Assembly (NCBI GenBank): GCA_903862425.1
Contig: CAIOYC010000008.1
Location: forward strand, 124,001 to 188,000
Length of the DNA: 64,000 nucleotides
Direction of reading: 5' to 3'
Origin: an uncultured Caulobacterales bacterium
GTDB taxonomy: Bacteria; Pseudomonadota; Alphaproteobacteria; Caulobacterales; Caulobacteraceae
Position numbers and translations under genes: made by a program. The notes beneath the pieces are model-generated. The model was not told the origin of the DNA. It made no database searches and saw only the letters and a program-made list of their open reading frames with translations. Positions 56,188-64,000 of this stretch are shown one piece after another (position 1 is the first letter of the stretch; each line of letters starts with the position of its first letter).

Positions 56188-57450
56188 ATGACCAAGGCCG
56201 CCAGCGGCGATTCCAAATCGACCCTCTACTGCTCCTTCTGCGGGAAGAGCCAGCACGAGGTGCGCAAGCTGATCGCCGGTCCGACGGTGTTCATCTGCGA
56301 CGAGTGCGTCGAACTCTGCATGGATATCATCCGTGAAGAGCACAAGATCACCTTCACCAAGGCCAAGGACGGGGTTCCCACGCCGAAGGAGATCCGCGAG
56401 GTTCTCGACGACTATGTGATCGGCCAGCACCACGCCAAGAAGGTGCTCTCCGTCGCCGTTCACAACCACTACAAGCGGCTGAACCACGCGGCGAAGAACA
56501 ACGACGTCGAGCTGGCCAAGTCCAACATCCTGCTGCTCGGCCCCACCGGTTCGGGCAAGACCCTGCTGGCCCAGACCCTAGCCCGCATCATCGACGTGCC
56601 CTTCACCATGGCCGACGCGACCACGCTCACCGAGGCGGGTTATGTGGGTGAGGACGTGGAGAACATCGTCCTGAAACTGCTCCAGGCCGCCGACTACAAT
56701 GTGGAGCGGGCCCAGCGCGGTATTGTTTACATTGACGAAATCGACAAGATAAGCCGCAAGTCCGATAACCCTTCCATCACCCGCGATGTGTCGGGCGAAG
56801 GGGTTCAGCAGGCTCTGCTGAAGATCATGGAAGGCACCGTCGCCTCCGTGCCGCCGCAGGGCGGGCGCAAGCATCCCCAGCAGGAATTCCTGCAGGTCGA
56901 CACCACCAACATCCTCTTCATCTGCGGCGGCGCCTTCGCCGGCCTGGAAAAGGTGATCTCGGCCCGCGGCCAGGGCGCGTCCAACGGCTTCGGCGCCAAG
57001 GTGTCGGATCCCGATGAGCGGCGCACGGGCGACATCCTGCGCAGCGTGGAGCCGGACGATCTGCTGCGCTTCGGCCTGATCCCTGAATTCATCGGCCGCC
57101 TGCCGGTGATCGCCACTTTGGAGGATCTCGACGAGGTCGCACTGGTGAAGATCCTCACCGAGCCGAAGAACGCCTTCGTCAAGCAATACCAGCGCCTGTT
57201 CGACATGGAGAACACGGCGCTGACCTTCACCGACGACGCCCTGCGCGCCATCGCCAAGAAGGCCATCCTGCGCAAGACCGGCGCACGCGGGCTGCGCTCC
57301 ATCCTCGAGGCCATCCTGCTCGACACCATGTACGAGCTGCCCACCTATCAGGGCGTCGAGGAGGTGGTGGTCAACGGCGACGTGGTAGAGGGCCGTACAC
57401 AGCCCCTGCTGATCTACGCCGAGAAGCGCGACAAGGGCGGCGCCGCCTAA
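56188..57450 (+). CDS. clpX: ATP-dependent Clp protease ATP-binding subunit ClpX
   Basis: A 420-residue ClpX unfoldase. The N-terminal zinc-binding domain has Cys15, Cys18, Cys37 and Cys40; the AAA+ domain has Walker A GPTGSGKT (118-125), Walker B IVYIDEID, and the pore loop GYVGED. ATG 56188 gives the standard length; an in-frame GTG lies 12 bases upstream. It presents tagged substrates to ClpP. The downstream ClC gene ends 6 bases past its stop on the other strand. Confidence 0.97.
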   Translation: MTKAASGDSKSTLYCSFCGKSQHEVRKLIAGPTVFICDECVELCMDIIREEHKITFTKAKDGVPTPKEIREVLDDYVIGQHHAKKVLSVAVHNHYKRLNHAAKNNDVELAKSNILLLGPTGSGKTLLAQTLARIIDVPFTMADATTLTEAGYVGEDVENIVLKLLQAADYNVERAQRGIVYIDEIDKISRKSDNPSITRDVSGEGVQQALLKIMEGTVASVPPQGGRKHPQQEFLQVDTTNILFICGGAFAGLEKVISARGQGASNGFGAKVSDPDERRTGDILRSVEPDDLLRFGLIPEFIGRLPVIATLEDLDEVALVKILTEPKNAFVKQYQRLFDMENTALTFTDDALRAIAKKAILRKTGARGLRSILEAILLDTMYELPTYQGVEEVVVNGDVVEGRTQPLLIYAEKRDKGGAA

Positions 57451-57455
57451 CCTTT

Positions 57456-58799
57456 CTACACGCTCGAATTCGGGAGGGCCGGGGCGGAAGCTTCGGCCTT
57501 TTCCGTTTCGGGGTGAGCTGTCTGCGGCGGGGCGAACGCCTTGGCGAGGCCGTGATAAAGGCGCTCGGGCGAGATCAGCTTGGCCACGGCGTCGGCGACG
57601 ATGGCGGCGGCGAACAGCGGCATCAGCATGGCCCGGTCGGCGGTCATCTCGGACACGATCACCACGGCCGTCAGGGGCGCGCGGACCACGCCGGTGAAGT
57701 AGGCGATCATGCACAGGGTCGCCACGGCGCCCGGCGAATCGTGCGGAAACAGGGTTGACACCCAGCCGCCCACGCCCGCTCCCACCGCGAGGGACGGCGC
57801 GAAGATGCCGCCGGGGATACCCGACAGGCTGGTGGCGATGGTCGCCAGAAACTTGGCGGGGGCGAAATACAGCGGCTGACGACCGCCTTCCACCAGGGTG
57901 CGCGCGGCATCGTAGCCCGTGCCCCAGGTGAGGCCGCCGGACGCCACACCGATCACCGCCACGATCAGACCGCAGGCGACCGCAGCGAGCACAGGGCGGG
58001 TCCGGAGCGGCGCGATCCACTTGGCCCCGTCTAAAAGCAGACGCGAGAAGACCCCGCCCATGGCCCCACCCACCAAGCCGGCGACCACGGCGACGAGAAG
58101 CGCCCGTAGCACCGGCAGGGTCTGAGTTACCGTGCCGAAATAGACATAGTCGCCGGCGATGGAGAGCGAGACGAAGCCGGAGATCATCACCGCCGCCATC
58201 ACCAGCATGGCCAGGCGCTGTTCATAGGCGGCGGCCAGTTCTTCGATGGCGAAGGCCACCCCGGCAAGCGGCGTGTTGAAGGCCGCGGACACCCCGGCCG
58301 CGCCGCCGGCAATGGCGACGGCGGGCGTCAGCGGAACCTTGATGAAGCGGTGCGCGGCCGCCATGATCGCCGCGCCCACCTGCACCGTCGGCCCCTCGCG
58401 CCCCACCGATCCGCCCACGCCGAGAGCGACAACCGTGGCGACGACCTTGAAGGCCGCGGTCTTCAGCGTGATCAGGCCCCGGTCGATCCCGCCCTGCATG
58501 TCGTTTGTGGCCGCCAGCACCTGGGGAATGCCCGAGCCGCGGGCAGCGGGCGCAAAGCGGCGCGTCGTCCAGGCCAGCAGGCCGAAGGCGACAGGCGTGA
58601 TCACCAGCGGCGCATAGGGCCAACGGCCAACCACCAAGTGGAAGTCCTTCATCGCCTGATCGGCGACCCAGGCGAAGGCCAGCGCCACGAGCCCTAAGGC
58701 GAGGGCGCCGGCCGCAGCCGCCAATCGGCTCTTCCACAGAGGGCCGAGCCGCTCGCGCCAACGCGTCTGGATCCTCGTCCTGAAATCGGGTGTGTCCAT
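57456..58799 (-). CDS. ClC family chloride channel/antiporter
   Basis: A 447-residue ClC protein with roughly a dozen or more hydrophobic segments. The selectivity motifs are present: GSGIPQ, GREGPTVQ (with the gating Glu) and GGIFAPSL. Whether it is a Cl-/H+ exchanger or a channel depends on a second Glu that cannot be settled by eye. The frame continues upstream to a TTG at 58889; ATG 58799 is preferred. It lies between clpX (convergent) and lon (divergent); the gap 58800-59116 holds the lon promoter region. Confidence 0.9.
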   Translation of the reverse strand: MDTPDFRTRIQTRWRERLGPLWKSRLAAAAGALALGLVALAFAWVADQAMKDFHLVVGRWPYAPLVITPVAFGLLAWTTRRFAPAARGSGIPQVLAATNDMQGGIDRGLITLKTAAFKVVATVVALGVGGSVGREGPTVQVGAAIMAAAHRFIKVPLTPAVAIAGGAAGVSAAFNTPLAGVAFAIEELAAAYEQRLAMLVMAAVMISGFVSLSIAGDYVYFGTVTQTLPVLRALLVAVVAGLVGGAMGGVFSRLLLDGAKWIAPLRTRPVLAAVACGLIVAVIGVASGGLTWGTGYDAARTLVEGGRQPLYFAPAKFLATIATSLSGIPGGIFAPSLAVGAGVGGWVSTLFPHDSPGAVATLCMIAYFTGVVRAPLTAVVIVSEMTADRAMLMPLFAAAIVADAVAKLISPERLYHGLAKAFAPPQTAHPETEKAEASAPALPNSSV

Positions 58800-58954
58800 G
58801 GCCAGCTTGTGAAGCGTCGCCGCGCCCGTATCAAGGCCAGGGCGTGCATCGTGCGCCAGCTCCGCACCCGGTTGAGGCGACGTTGACAAAATGCATCTCC
58901 CCTGACCTCAGCTGTGCATAAGTGTGCGGCGCATCGCCCTGCGGCCCAGTGGCG

Positions 58955-58986
58955 CTTGAACCTGTCGCATTGCACCGCCACATAAT
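58955..58986 (+). promoter_or_regulatory. Candidate heat-shock (sigma-32) promoter of lon
   Basis: CTTGAA (58955-58960) and CCACATAA (58978-58985) are placed with a spacing inside the sigma-32 range (16 bases after CTTGAAC) and resemble the CTTGAAA/CCCCATNT consensus. Initiation near 58991 gives a leader of about 125 bases. Heat-shock control of lon is known in other bacteria including Caulobacter, which supports the call. The rest of the 317-base gene-free region 58800-59116 shows nothing further. Confidence 0.45.
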
Positions 58987-59116
58987 CGTCACGACGGAGT
59001 CGGCAGCGCCGCCTGATAGGGACGCCGCCTCAACTCCCGGCCCGGGGATGGGCTCTTTCCATCCCGGACCGTAGCCGGCCGGACGCAGTCGTGCGTCGGC
59101 CAAGGAGCGTAAGAAA

Positions 59117-61513
59117 ATGTCGGATATCAGGACTCTCCCTGTTCTTCCGCTGCGGGACATCGTGGTGTTCCCGCACATGGTCGTGCCTCTCTTTGTCGGA
59201 CGCGAAAAATCGGTCCGGGCGCTCGAAGAGGTAATGCGCGGCGACAAGCAGATCCTTCTGGCCACCCAGAAGAACTCGTCGGACGACGATCCCCAGCCGT
59301 CCGGCATCTATGACGTGGGCGTCATCGCCACCGTGCTGCAGCTGCTGAAGCTGCCCGACGGCACCGTAAAGGTGCTGGTCGAGGGCAAGAGCCGCGCGGC
59401 CCTGCTGAAGTTCACGGACCATGCGGACTATTACGAAGCCGAGGCCGCCGACCTCGACGAGGACGGCGCTGACGCATCGGAAGCCGAAGCCCTCAGCCGC
59501 GCCGTGGCCGAGCAGTTCGAGAACTACGTCAAGCTGAACAAGAAAGTGCCGCCTGAGGCCCTGGCTTCGATTCCCCACATCACCGAGCCAGGCAAGCTCG
59601 CCGACTCCATCGCCGCGCACCTTGCGGTGAAGATCGCCGACAAGCAGCAGCTGCTGGAGATATTCAATGTCGCCAAGCGACTGGAGCGCGTCTACGCCCT
59701 CATGGAAGGCGAGATCAGCGTCCTGCAGGTAGAGAAGAAGATCCGCAGCCGCGTGAAGCGGCAGATGGAGAAGACCCAGCGGGAATACTATCTCAACGAA
59801 CAGATGAAGGCGATCCAGCGCGAGCTGGGCGAGCAGGACGACCAGCGCGACGAACTGCTGGAGCTCGAAAAGCGCATCAAGAAGACCAAGCTGTCGAAGG
59901 AGGCCCGCACCAAGGCCGATGCGGAGATGAAGAAGCTCCGCAACATGAGCCCCATGTCGGCCGAGAGCACCGTGGTGCGCAACTATCTCGACTGGCTGCT
60001 GTCCATCCCGTGGGGCAAGGCGAAGACCAAGCCCATCGACCTGGGCCTCGCCGAAGACATCCTGGATACCGACCACTTCGGCCTCGACAAGGTCAAGGAA
60101 CGGATTCTCGAATACCTCGCCGTGCAGTCGCGGGTGGGCAATCTGAAGGGGCCGATCCTTTGCCTCGTCGGACCTCCGGGCGTCGGCAAGACCTCGCTCG
60201 GCAAGTCCATCGCCAAGGCGACCGGCCGCGAGTTCGTGCGTCTGTCCCTCGGCGGCGTGCGTGACGAGGCCGAGGTGCGTGGTCACCGCCGCACCTATAT
60301 CGGCTCCATGCCCGGCAAGATCATCCAGTCGATGAAGAAGGCCAAAACCACCAACCCCTTCTTCCTGCTGGACGAGATCGACAAGCTTGGGGCCGACTGG
60401 CGGGGCGATCCGTCCTCGGCCCTGCTCGAAGTGCTGGATCCGGAACAGAACAACACCTTCGCCGACCACTATCTGGAAGTGGACTACGACCTGTCGCAGG
60501 TCATGTTCGTCACCACGGCGAACAGCCTGAACATGCCGCAGCCGCTGATGGACCGGATGGAGATCATCCGCATCCCCGGCTATACCGAGGATGAGAAGGT
60601 CGAGATCGTGAAGCGCCATGTGCTGCCGAAGATCATCGGGAACCACGGACTGAAGGACGGCGAGTTCGTTGTGCCGGACGACAGCATCCGCGACCTTATC
60701 CGCTACTATACCCGCGAAGCCGGGGTGCGGACGCTGGAACGGGAAGTGGGCAACCTGGCGCGCAAGGCCGTTCGCGACCTGATGCGCGGCAAGGATACGT
60801 CGATCACCGTCGACGCCGAGCGCCTCGCCAAATATGCGGGCGTGCAGAAGTATCGCTACGGCGAGACCGACGAGGTGGACCAGAAGGGCATCGTCACCGG
60901 ACTGGCCTGGACCGAGTTCGGCGGCGACATCCTGACCATCGAAGCCGTCAAGATGCCGGGCAAGGGTCGCATGACCGTAACCGGCAACCTGAAGGACGTG
61001 ATGAAGGAGTCGATCTCGGCAGCGAACTCCTATGTCCGTTCGCGGGCCCCGGCCTTCGGCATCCATCCCTCGACCTTCGACAAGGTGGATGTGCACGTGC
61101 ACGTGCCCGATGGCGCCACGCCCAAGGACGGTCCGTCCGCCGGCGCGGCCATGGTCACCGCGATCGTCTCGGTGCTGACCGGCATCCCGATCCGCAAGGA
61201 ACTCGCGATGACCGGCGAGATCACCCTGCGCGGCCGGGTCACCGCCATCGGCGGCCTGAAGGAAAAGCTCCTCGCCGCGCTCCGCTCGGGCGTCAAGACC
61301 GTGCTGATCCCCAAGGAGAACGAGAAGGATCTTGCCGACATCCCGGATAACGTGAAGTCGGCCCTCGAGATCATCCCGGTCGGCCATGCGGACGAGGTGC
61401 TGGCGCACGCCCTCACCGGTCCGCTGACGCCAATCGAATGGAGCGAGGACGAGGCGCCCACACCGGCGGTCGTGCCCGACGACATCGATCCGAACGCTTT
61501 TATGACTCACTAG
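59117..61513 (+). CDS. lon: ATP-dependent protease Lon
   Basis: A 798-residue LonA. The N-terminal substrate domain starts [20 protein letters not shown]; the AAA+ domain has GPPGVGKT at 352-359; and the protease domain has the catalytic dyad Ser674 (in [10 protein letters not shown]) and Lys717 (in [10 protein letters not shown]). It degrades misfolded and specific regulatory proteins. In Caulobacter Lon degrades CcrM and DnaA (established for that genus). A terminator follows at 61546 and hupB is next on the same strand. Confidence 0.98.
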   Translation: MSDIRTLPVLPLRDIVVFPHMVVPLFVGREKSVRALEEVMRGDKQILLATQKNSSDDDPQPSGIYDVGVIATVLQLLKLPDGTVKVLVEGKSRAALLKFTDHADYYEAEAADLDEDGADASEAEALSRAVAEQFENYVKLNKKVPPEALASIPHITEPGKLADSIAAHLAVKIADKQQLLEIFNVAKRLERVYALMEGEISVLQVEKKIRSRVKRQMEKTQREYYLNEQMKAIQRELGEQDDQRDELLELEKRIKKTKLSKEARTKADAEMKKLRNMSPMSAESTVVRNYLDWLLSIPWGKAKTKPIDLGLAEDILDTDHFGLDKVKERILEYLAVQSRVGNLKGPILCLVGPPGVGKTSLGKSIAKATGREFVRLSLGGVRDEAEVRGHRRTYIGSMPGKIIQSMKKAKTTNPFFLLDEIDKLGADWRGDPSSALLEVLDPEQNNTFADHYLEVDYDLSQVMFVTTANSLNMPQPLMDRMEIIRIPGYTEDEKVEIVKRHVLPKIIGNHGLKDGEFVVPDDSIRDLIRYYTREAGVRTLEREVGNLARKAVRDLMRGKDTSITVDAERLAKYAGVQKYRYGETDEVDQKGIVTGLAWTEFGGDILTIEAVKMPGKGRMTVTGNLKDVMKESISAANSYVRSRAPAFGIHPSTFDKVDVHVHVPDGATPKDGPSAGAAMVTAIVSVLTGIPIRKELAMTGEITLRGRVTAIGGLKEKLLAALRSGVKTVLIPKENEKDLADIPDNVKSALEIIPVGHADEVLAHALTGPLTPIEWSEDEAPTPAVVPDDIDPNAFMTH

Positions 61514-61545
61514 AGCGCAGAAGCTTTCAAAATCGACCCTGCTTG

Positions 61546-61579
61546 AGGCGGCGCGGTTCTCCGCGCCGCCTTTCGTTTT
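61546..61579 (+). terminator. Rho-independent terminator of lon
   Basis: A perfect 11-base-pair stem (61546-61556 with 61561-61571) with a TTCT loop, followed by TTTCGTTTT. It lies 33 bases after the lon stop. The end of its T tract overlaps the candidate -35 element for hupB. Confidence 0.88.
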
Positions 61580-61606
61580 GACCTCAATGGAAAGGCGGGC
61601 CAATAC
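61578..61606 (+). promoter_or_regulatory. Candidate hupB promoter
   Basis: TTGACC (61578-61583) followed, 15 bases on, by GCCAATAC (61599-61606) fits the Caulobacter housekeeping pattern (TTGACGS-N10-14-GCTANAWC) in six of eight -10 positions. It sits directly on the lon terminator and 64 bases upstream of hupB. Confidence 0.4.
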
Positions 61607-61669
61607 TCCGTATAAGCGAACTGCCGCAGGGTTAGGACGGCGGGCGCTCCAAGGGTTGGGAGACATCAC

Positions 61670-61942
61670 ATGACCAAGGCTGAGCTGATCACGGCCATCT
61701 CGGAAAAGTCCGGGCTCAACAAGAACCAGTCGAAGGATGCACTTGAGGCGTTCCTCGACACGGTGACGACGTCGGTGAAGGCCGGGTCGGAAGTGCGTAT
61801 CGTGGGGTTCGGGAGTTTCGTCCCAGTCGACCGCGCCGCCGGCATGGCTCGCAATCCACGTACCGGCGCCCAGGTGGCGCGCCCCGCCTCCAAGACTGTG
61901 CGGTTTCGGCCGGGCGAAGGCCTGAAGACCGCCCTCAATTAA
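61670..61942 (+). CDS. hupB: DNA-binding protein HU
   Basis: A 90-residue HU-family nucleoid protein. It opens MTKAELITAISEKSGLNK, and the DNA-binding arm has GFGSFVPVDRAAG and NPRTGAQV; the length is standard. It follows lon, a long-conserved neighbour in proteobacteria, and precedes tRNA-Val. It probably has its own promoter because a terminator separates it from lon. Confidence 0.96.
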   Translation: MTKAELITAISEKSGLNKNQSKDALEAFLDTVTTSVKAGSEVRIVGFGSFVPVDRAAGMARNPRTGAQVARPASKTVRFRPGEGLKTALN

Positions 61943-62024
61943 GAGCGGCCAGATTTTCGGCAGGGCTCGTCCGCACCGATTCAGCGTGCTATAGGCCGCG
62001 CCCTTCAACGCGACCCTAGGGCGC

Positions 62025-62099
62025 GGGCGGCTAGCTCAGCGGTAGAGCGGCTCCTTTACACGGAGCGGGTCGGGGGTTCGATCCCCTCGCCGCCCACCA
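62025..62099 (+). tRNA. tRNA-Val (anticodon UAC)
   Basis: A complete 75-base tRNA with encoded CCA. Acceptor GGGCGGC (62025-62031) pairs with GCCGCCC (62089-62095); the D arm starts GCTC, the anticodon stem GCTCC/GGAGC closes a TTTACAC loop with anticodon TAC (62057-62059), and the T arm has TTCGATC. The discriminator is A. It lies 82 bases after hupB. Confidence 0.97.
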
Positions 62100-62126
62100 C
62101 TACTTTTAGATGGCCGAGGTCGCGGC

Positions 62127-62318
62127 CTAGTGGCGGGTGTGCTTCCCGCGACCGGACCCGCCTTCTTTCTTGCCGCCGCCGTCGTCCTTGTTGACGGTCG
62201 CCCAGGCGCGCCGCTCGGCTTCCTCTTCGCTCGCGCCGCGATCCTCATAGCCCTCGGCGATGTGGTCGGCCTTGCGCTCCTGCTTGTCGGTGTACTTCGA
62301 CTTGTCTCCACGGGGCAT
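62127..62318 (-). CDS. Small basic/acidic protein of the family often labelled plasmid stabilization protein
   Basis: A 63-residue highly charged protein: MPRGDKSKYTDKQERKADHI, then a Glu-rich helix GASEEEAERRAWATVN and a Gly/Lys-rich tail. I recognise it as a small family common in alphaproteobacterial chromosomes and often named plasmid stabilization protein without experimental basis. ATG 62318 follows a GGAGG ribosome site. The start is 31 bases downstream of a candidate EcfG-type promoter (GGAAC...GGTT) shared with the divergent DUF3175 gene, so stress induction is likely (inference). Confidence 0.72.
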   Translation of the reverse strand: MPRGDKSKYTDKQERKADHIAEGYEDRGASEEEAERRAWATVNKDDGGGKKEGGSGRGKHTRH

Positions 62319-62345
62319 GGCTTGCCTCCTCCATGTTGCCGGTGG

Positions 62346-62373
62346 GGAAACCGGTCCGCCCGCCATCCGTTCC
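62346..62373. promoter_or_regulatory. Candidate overlapping divergent EcfG (sigma-T)-type promoters
   Basis: On the plus strand GGAAA (62346-62350), 17 bases, CGTT (62368-62371); on the minus strand GGAAC (62373-62369), 16 bases, GGTT (62352-62349). Each matches the alphaproteobacterial general-stress consensus GGAAC-N16/17-CGTT in eight of nine positions. They occupy the same 28 bases between two small divergent genes, so one EcfG-like site may serve both. Confidence 0.45.
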
Positions 62374-62461
62374 GGCGACGGCAGAGCGAAATTCAACCAT
62401 ATCAAAGGTTAAGCGACGCCGCTCTCTCTCTGGCGGAATACTGTTCGTGAAGGAGATCGCC

Positions 62462-62749
62462 ATGGCGGCGAAGAAGAAATGGTCTCAGGACGTGACCGAG
62501 CATTCGGATGCGCTCGATCTTGAAAAGAACCTATTCGAGAAGGACGATCCCAAGGCCATCGCCCAATCGCTGAAACGTTCGGCCGAGCACTCGCATCGCA
62601 AGAAGGGCACGCCGTTTCAGTCAGCGATGTCGATGCTGACCTTTTACATCAACCGCGCGGGCAAGGGCCTTTCGCAGGAACGCAAGGACACGCTGGAGCG
62701 GGCGAAGGACGAATTGCGCGTCCTGTTCGACCGGCCCAAAAAGGCCTGA
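62462..62749 (+). CDS. DUF3175 domain protein
   Basis: A 95-residue protein of the DUF3175 family: KKKWSQDVTEHSDALDLEKN at the N-terminus, PKAIAQSLKRSAEHSHRKKG in the middle, and SAMSMLTFYINRAGKGLS-type helix toward the end. ATG 62462 has an AAGGAGA ribosome site seven bases upstream. No activity is known for the family. It is divergent from the small 63-residue gene, with the candidate EcfG promoter pair between them, and ends 28 bases before the tRNA-Asp gene, which lies on the opposite strand. Confidence 0.8.
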   Translation: MAAKKKWSQDVTEHSDALDLEKNLFEKDDPKAIAQSLKRSAEHSHRKKGTPFQSAMSMLTFYINRAGKGLSQERKDTLERAKDELRVLFDRPKKA

Positions 62750-62776
62750 TCACGAACAATTGGAAGGGAGGGGGAA

Positions 62777-62853
62777 TGGCGCGAGCGACGGGACTTGAAC
62801 CCGCGACCCCCGGCGTGACAGGCCGGTACTCTAACCAACTGAGCTACGCCCGC
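62777..62853 (-). tRNA. tRNA-Asp (anticodon GUC)
   Basis: A 77-base tRNA on the minus strand with encoded CCA (62779-62777). The acceptor GCGGGCG (from 62853) pairs with CGCTCGC with one G-T pair; D arm GCTC/GAGT, anticodon stem CGGCC with loop TGTCACG and anticodon GTC; T arm GCGGG-TTCAAGT-CCCGT. The discriminator is G, the usual identity base for Asp. Confidence 0.97.
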
Positions 62854-63012
62854 GCATTCCGGGACCCCGAAGCAGCCGGGGCCGCGCGGGGAGGGCGCTG
62901 AATAGGTCCGCCCTCTTGAGGTGTCAAGCGGACATGGCGCGGCTTTCGGTATTCCGCTCCCGATGAGGCCCAACCGCTGGCGGCGCGCGCTGGGGAAGCC
63001 TATGCAGGCAGT

Positions 63013-64000
63013 GTGTCCAGACCGCCCCGACGCCGCAAGCCCTCCGCCCCTGCAACACCGCGCAGCCCCGCGAAGCTCGACCGGCTGCCCGCCGGATTGC
63101 CAGCACGTGAGGCGCTGGAAGATTTCATCCGCACGGCGGGCGAGACCGATGTCGCCGCCATCGCTGCGCATTTCGGCCTGAAGGGCAAGGACCGGGCGGC
63201 GCTCCGCCATGTGCTGAAATCTATGCAGGGCGAGGGCGGCCTGGCCAAGCGCGGCCGCAAGGGTGTGGCGCAGCGCGGCGCGCTTCCCCCCGTGGGCGTG
63301 GCCGACGTGGTCGACCGCGACGCCGACGGCGAACTCTATGTGAAATTGGCCAAGGCCGACGATGCCGAACCGGTGCGGCTGGCGCCCGACAAGGACGAGG
63401 CGCGGATCGGCGCGCCAGGCCTCGGCGACCGGGTGCTGGTCCGCTTCGAGCGGCTGGAGAGCGGCGAGGTCGAAGCCCGCCTGATCCGCCGCCTGGGCGA
63501 GGCCGCCCCGCGCGTGCTCGGCGTAGTGCGCAAGGGCAAAGGCCCCAGGAATGGCCGCGAAGTGCGCATCGAGCCGGTGGATCGCAAGGCCAAGGAAAGC
63601 TTCATCGTCCCGGAGGCCGAAGGCGCGCCCCTGCGCGACGGCGACCTGGTAGTGGCCCAGGCCATGGAGTCCGGCCGCCGCTATGGGCCGAAGACCGCCA
63701 AGGTGCTGGAGATCATCGGCCGCGAGGATCATCCCCGCGCCGCCTCCCTCATCGCCATGCACACGCACGGCATCAAGACCGGCTTCTCCGAACAGGCGGA
63801 AGCCGAAGCCAATGCCGCGAAGAAGCCGACCCAGGCCGGGCGCGAGGACCTGCGCGATCTGCCGCTGATCACCATCGACCCGCAGGATGCCCGCGACCAC
63901 GACGATGCTGTCTATGCCCAGCCCGACGAGGACCCCAAGAACCCCGAGGGCTGGATCGTCTGGGTCGCCATCGCCGACGTGGCGGTTTACGTGCGGCAGG
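63013..64000 (+). CDS. rnr: Ribonuclease R (partial, C-terminus beyond the window)
   Basis: The frame is open from GTG 63013 to the window edge (329 codons). The N-terminal basic segment MSRPPRRRK is followed by a winged-helix region (DFIRTAGETDVAAIAAHFGL), cold-shock-like domains with LGVVRKGKGPRNGREV, and the start of the RNB catalytic domain with ITIDPQDARDHDDAVYA, the metal-binding Asp cluster. RNase R degrades structured RNA. No ATG fits the frame; GTG 63013 is the probable start, with a weak ribosome site. The end of the protein is not in the window. Confidence 0.88.
   Translation, partial: MSRPPRRRKPSAPATPRSPAKLDRLPAGLPAREALEDFIRTAGETDVAAIAAHFGLKGKDRAALRHVLKSMQGEGGLAKRGRKGVAQRGALPPVGVADVVDRDADGELYVKLAKADDAEPVRLAPDKDEARIGAPGLGDRVLVRFERLESGEVEARLIRRLGEAAPRVLGVVRKGKGPRNGREVRIEPVDRKAKESFIVPEAEGAPLRDGDLVVAQAMESGRRYGPKTAKVLEIIGREDHPRAASLIAMHTHGIKTGFSEQAEAEANAAKKPTQAGREDLRDLPLITIDPQDARDHDDAVYAQPDEDPKNPEGWIVWVAIADVAVYVRQ

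Noticed and set aside
59030-62008. A 992-codon open frame on the minus strand opposite lon and hupB
   Set aside because: Same GC-bias artefact; it covers two recognised genes and a terminator and has no domain signal.

Overview
The window is about 64 kb of GC-rich chromosome (clearly above 60% GC by eye) from an alphaproteobacterium, most likely a member of the Caulobacteraceae (Caulobacter/Phenylobacterium type). Indicators are the order surE-pcm-nlpD then yajC-secDF, a fused SecDF, the tig-clpP-clpX-lon-hupB-tRNA-Val block, an alphaproteobacterial LexA box (GAAC-N7-GAAC), a candidate EcfG-type stress promoter and frequent 1-4 base start/stop overlaps. Genus-level assignment is inference. 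Nearly all genes are chromosomal housekeeping genes; I see no prophage, insertion sequence or CRISPR array.

Layout. 1-9743: protein repair and envelope genes (surE end, pcm, an NlpD-like amidase-activator lipoprotein, a DUF815 ATPase), the YajC-SecDF export accessory operon, small conserved proteins, a non-catalytic-looking squalene/phytoene synthase homologue, and trmFO. 9825-14223: four consecutive multi-pass membrane proteins that share motifs and look like a tandem paralogous family of unknown function. 14225-19606: a GST, a small secreted protein, uvrA with a LexA box, and a DUF2252 kinase-like gene. 19607-23040: a more AT-rich, accessory-looking stretch with an inverted REP-like doublet, a hypothetical HTH-like gene and an arsenic cluster (arsR-aqpS-arsC, divergent arsH). 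23152-34843: secA, a PpiC-type lipoprotein, argJ, a NTF2-like protein, mutT, two SDRs, purF-cvpA, a LysR regulator and small membrane proteins. 34815-45280: radA, a YIP1 protein, a dnaB-alr-mlaE-mlaF operon, a papain-like YiiX protein, an epoxide-hydrolase-like enzyme, fumC and an NAD-dependent reductase. 45345-51939: the str operon (rpsL-rpsG-fusA-tuf) bracketed by two paralogous TonB-like inner-membrane/periplasmic proteins. 52149-64000: the proteostasis block tig, clpP, clpX, lon, then hupB, tRNA-Val, a divergent pair of small stress-type genes, tRNA-Asp and the start of rnr.

How the genes fit together. Trigger factor, ClpP, ClpX and Lon form a chaperone/protease block; SecA, SecDF and YajC cover Sec export; UvrA and RadA cover DNA repair, with UvrA apparently under LexA. 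MlaE/MlaF, NlpD and Alr concern envelope lipid and peptidoglycan homeostasis. The arsenic cluster has the gene content of the Sinorhizobium-type pathway, in which arsenate is reduced by ArsC and arsenite leaves through an aquaglyceroporin rather than a pump.

The observations I consider least ordinary are the four-gene membrane paralogue array (9825-14223), the cysteine-patterned TonB-like paralogues flanking the str operon, the overlapping divergent EcfG-like promoter at 62346-62373, the inverted REP doublet that supplies a stop codon at 19785, and the pump-less ars locus. No wholly new defence or mobile system is evident. Membrane-segment counts and residue positions are by-eye estimates.
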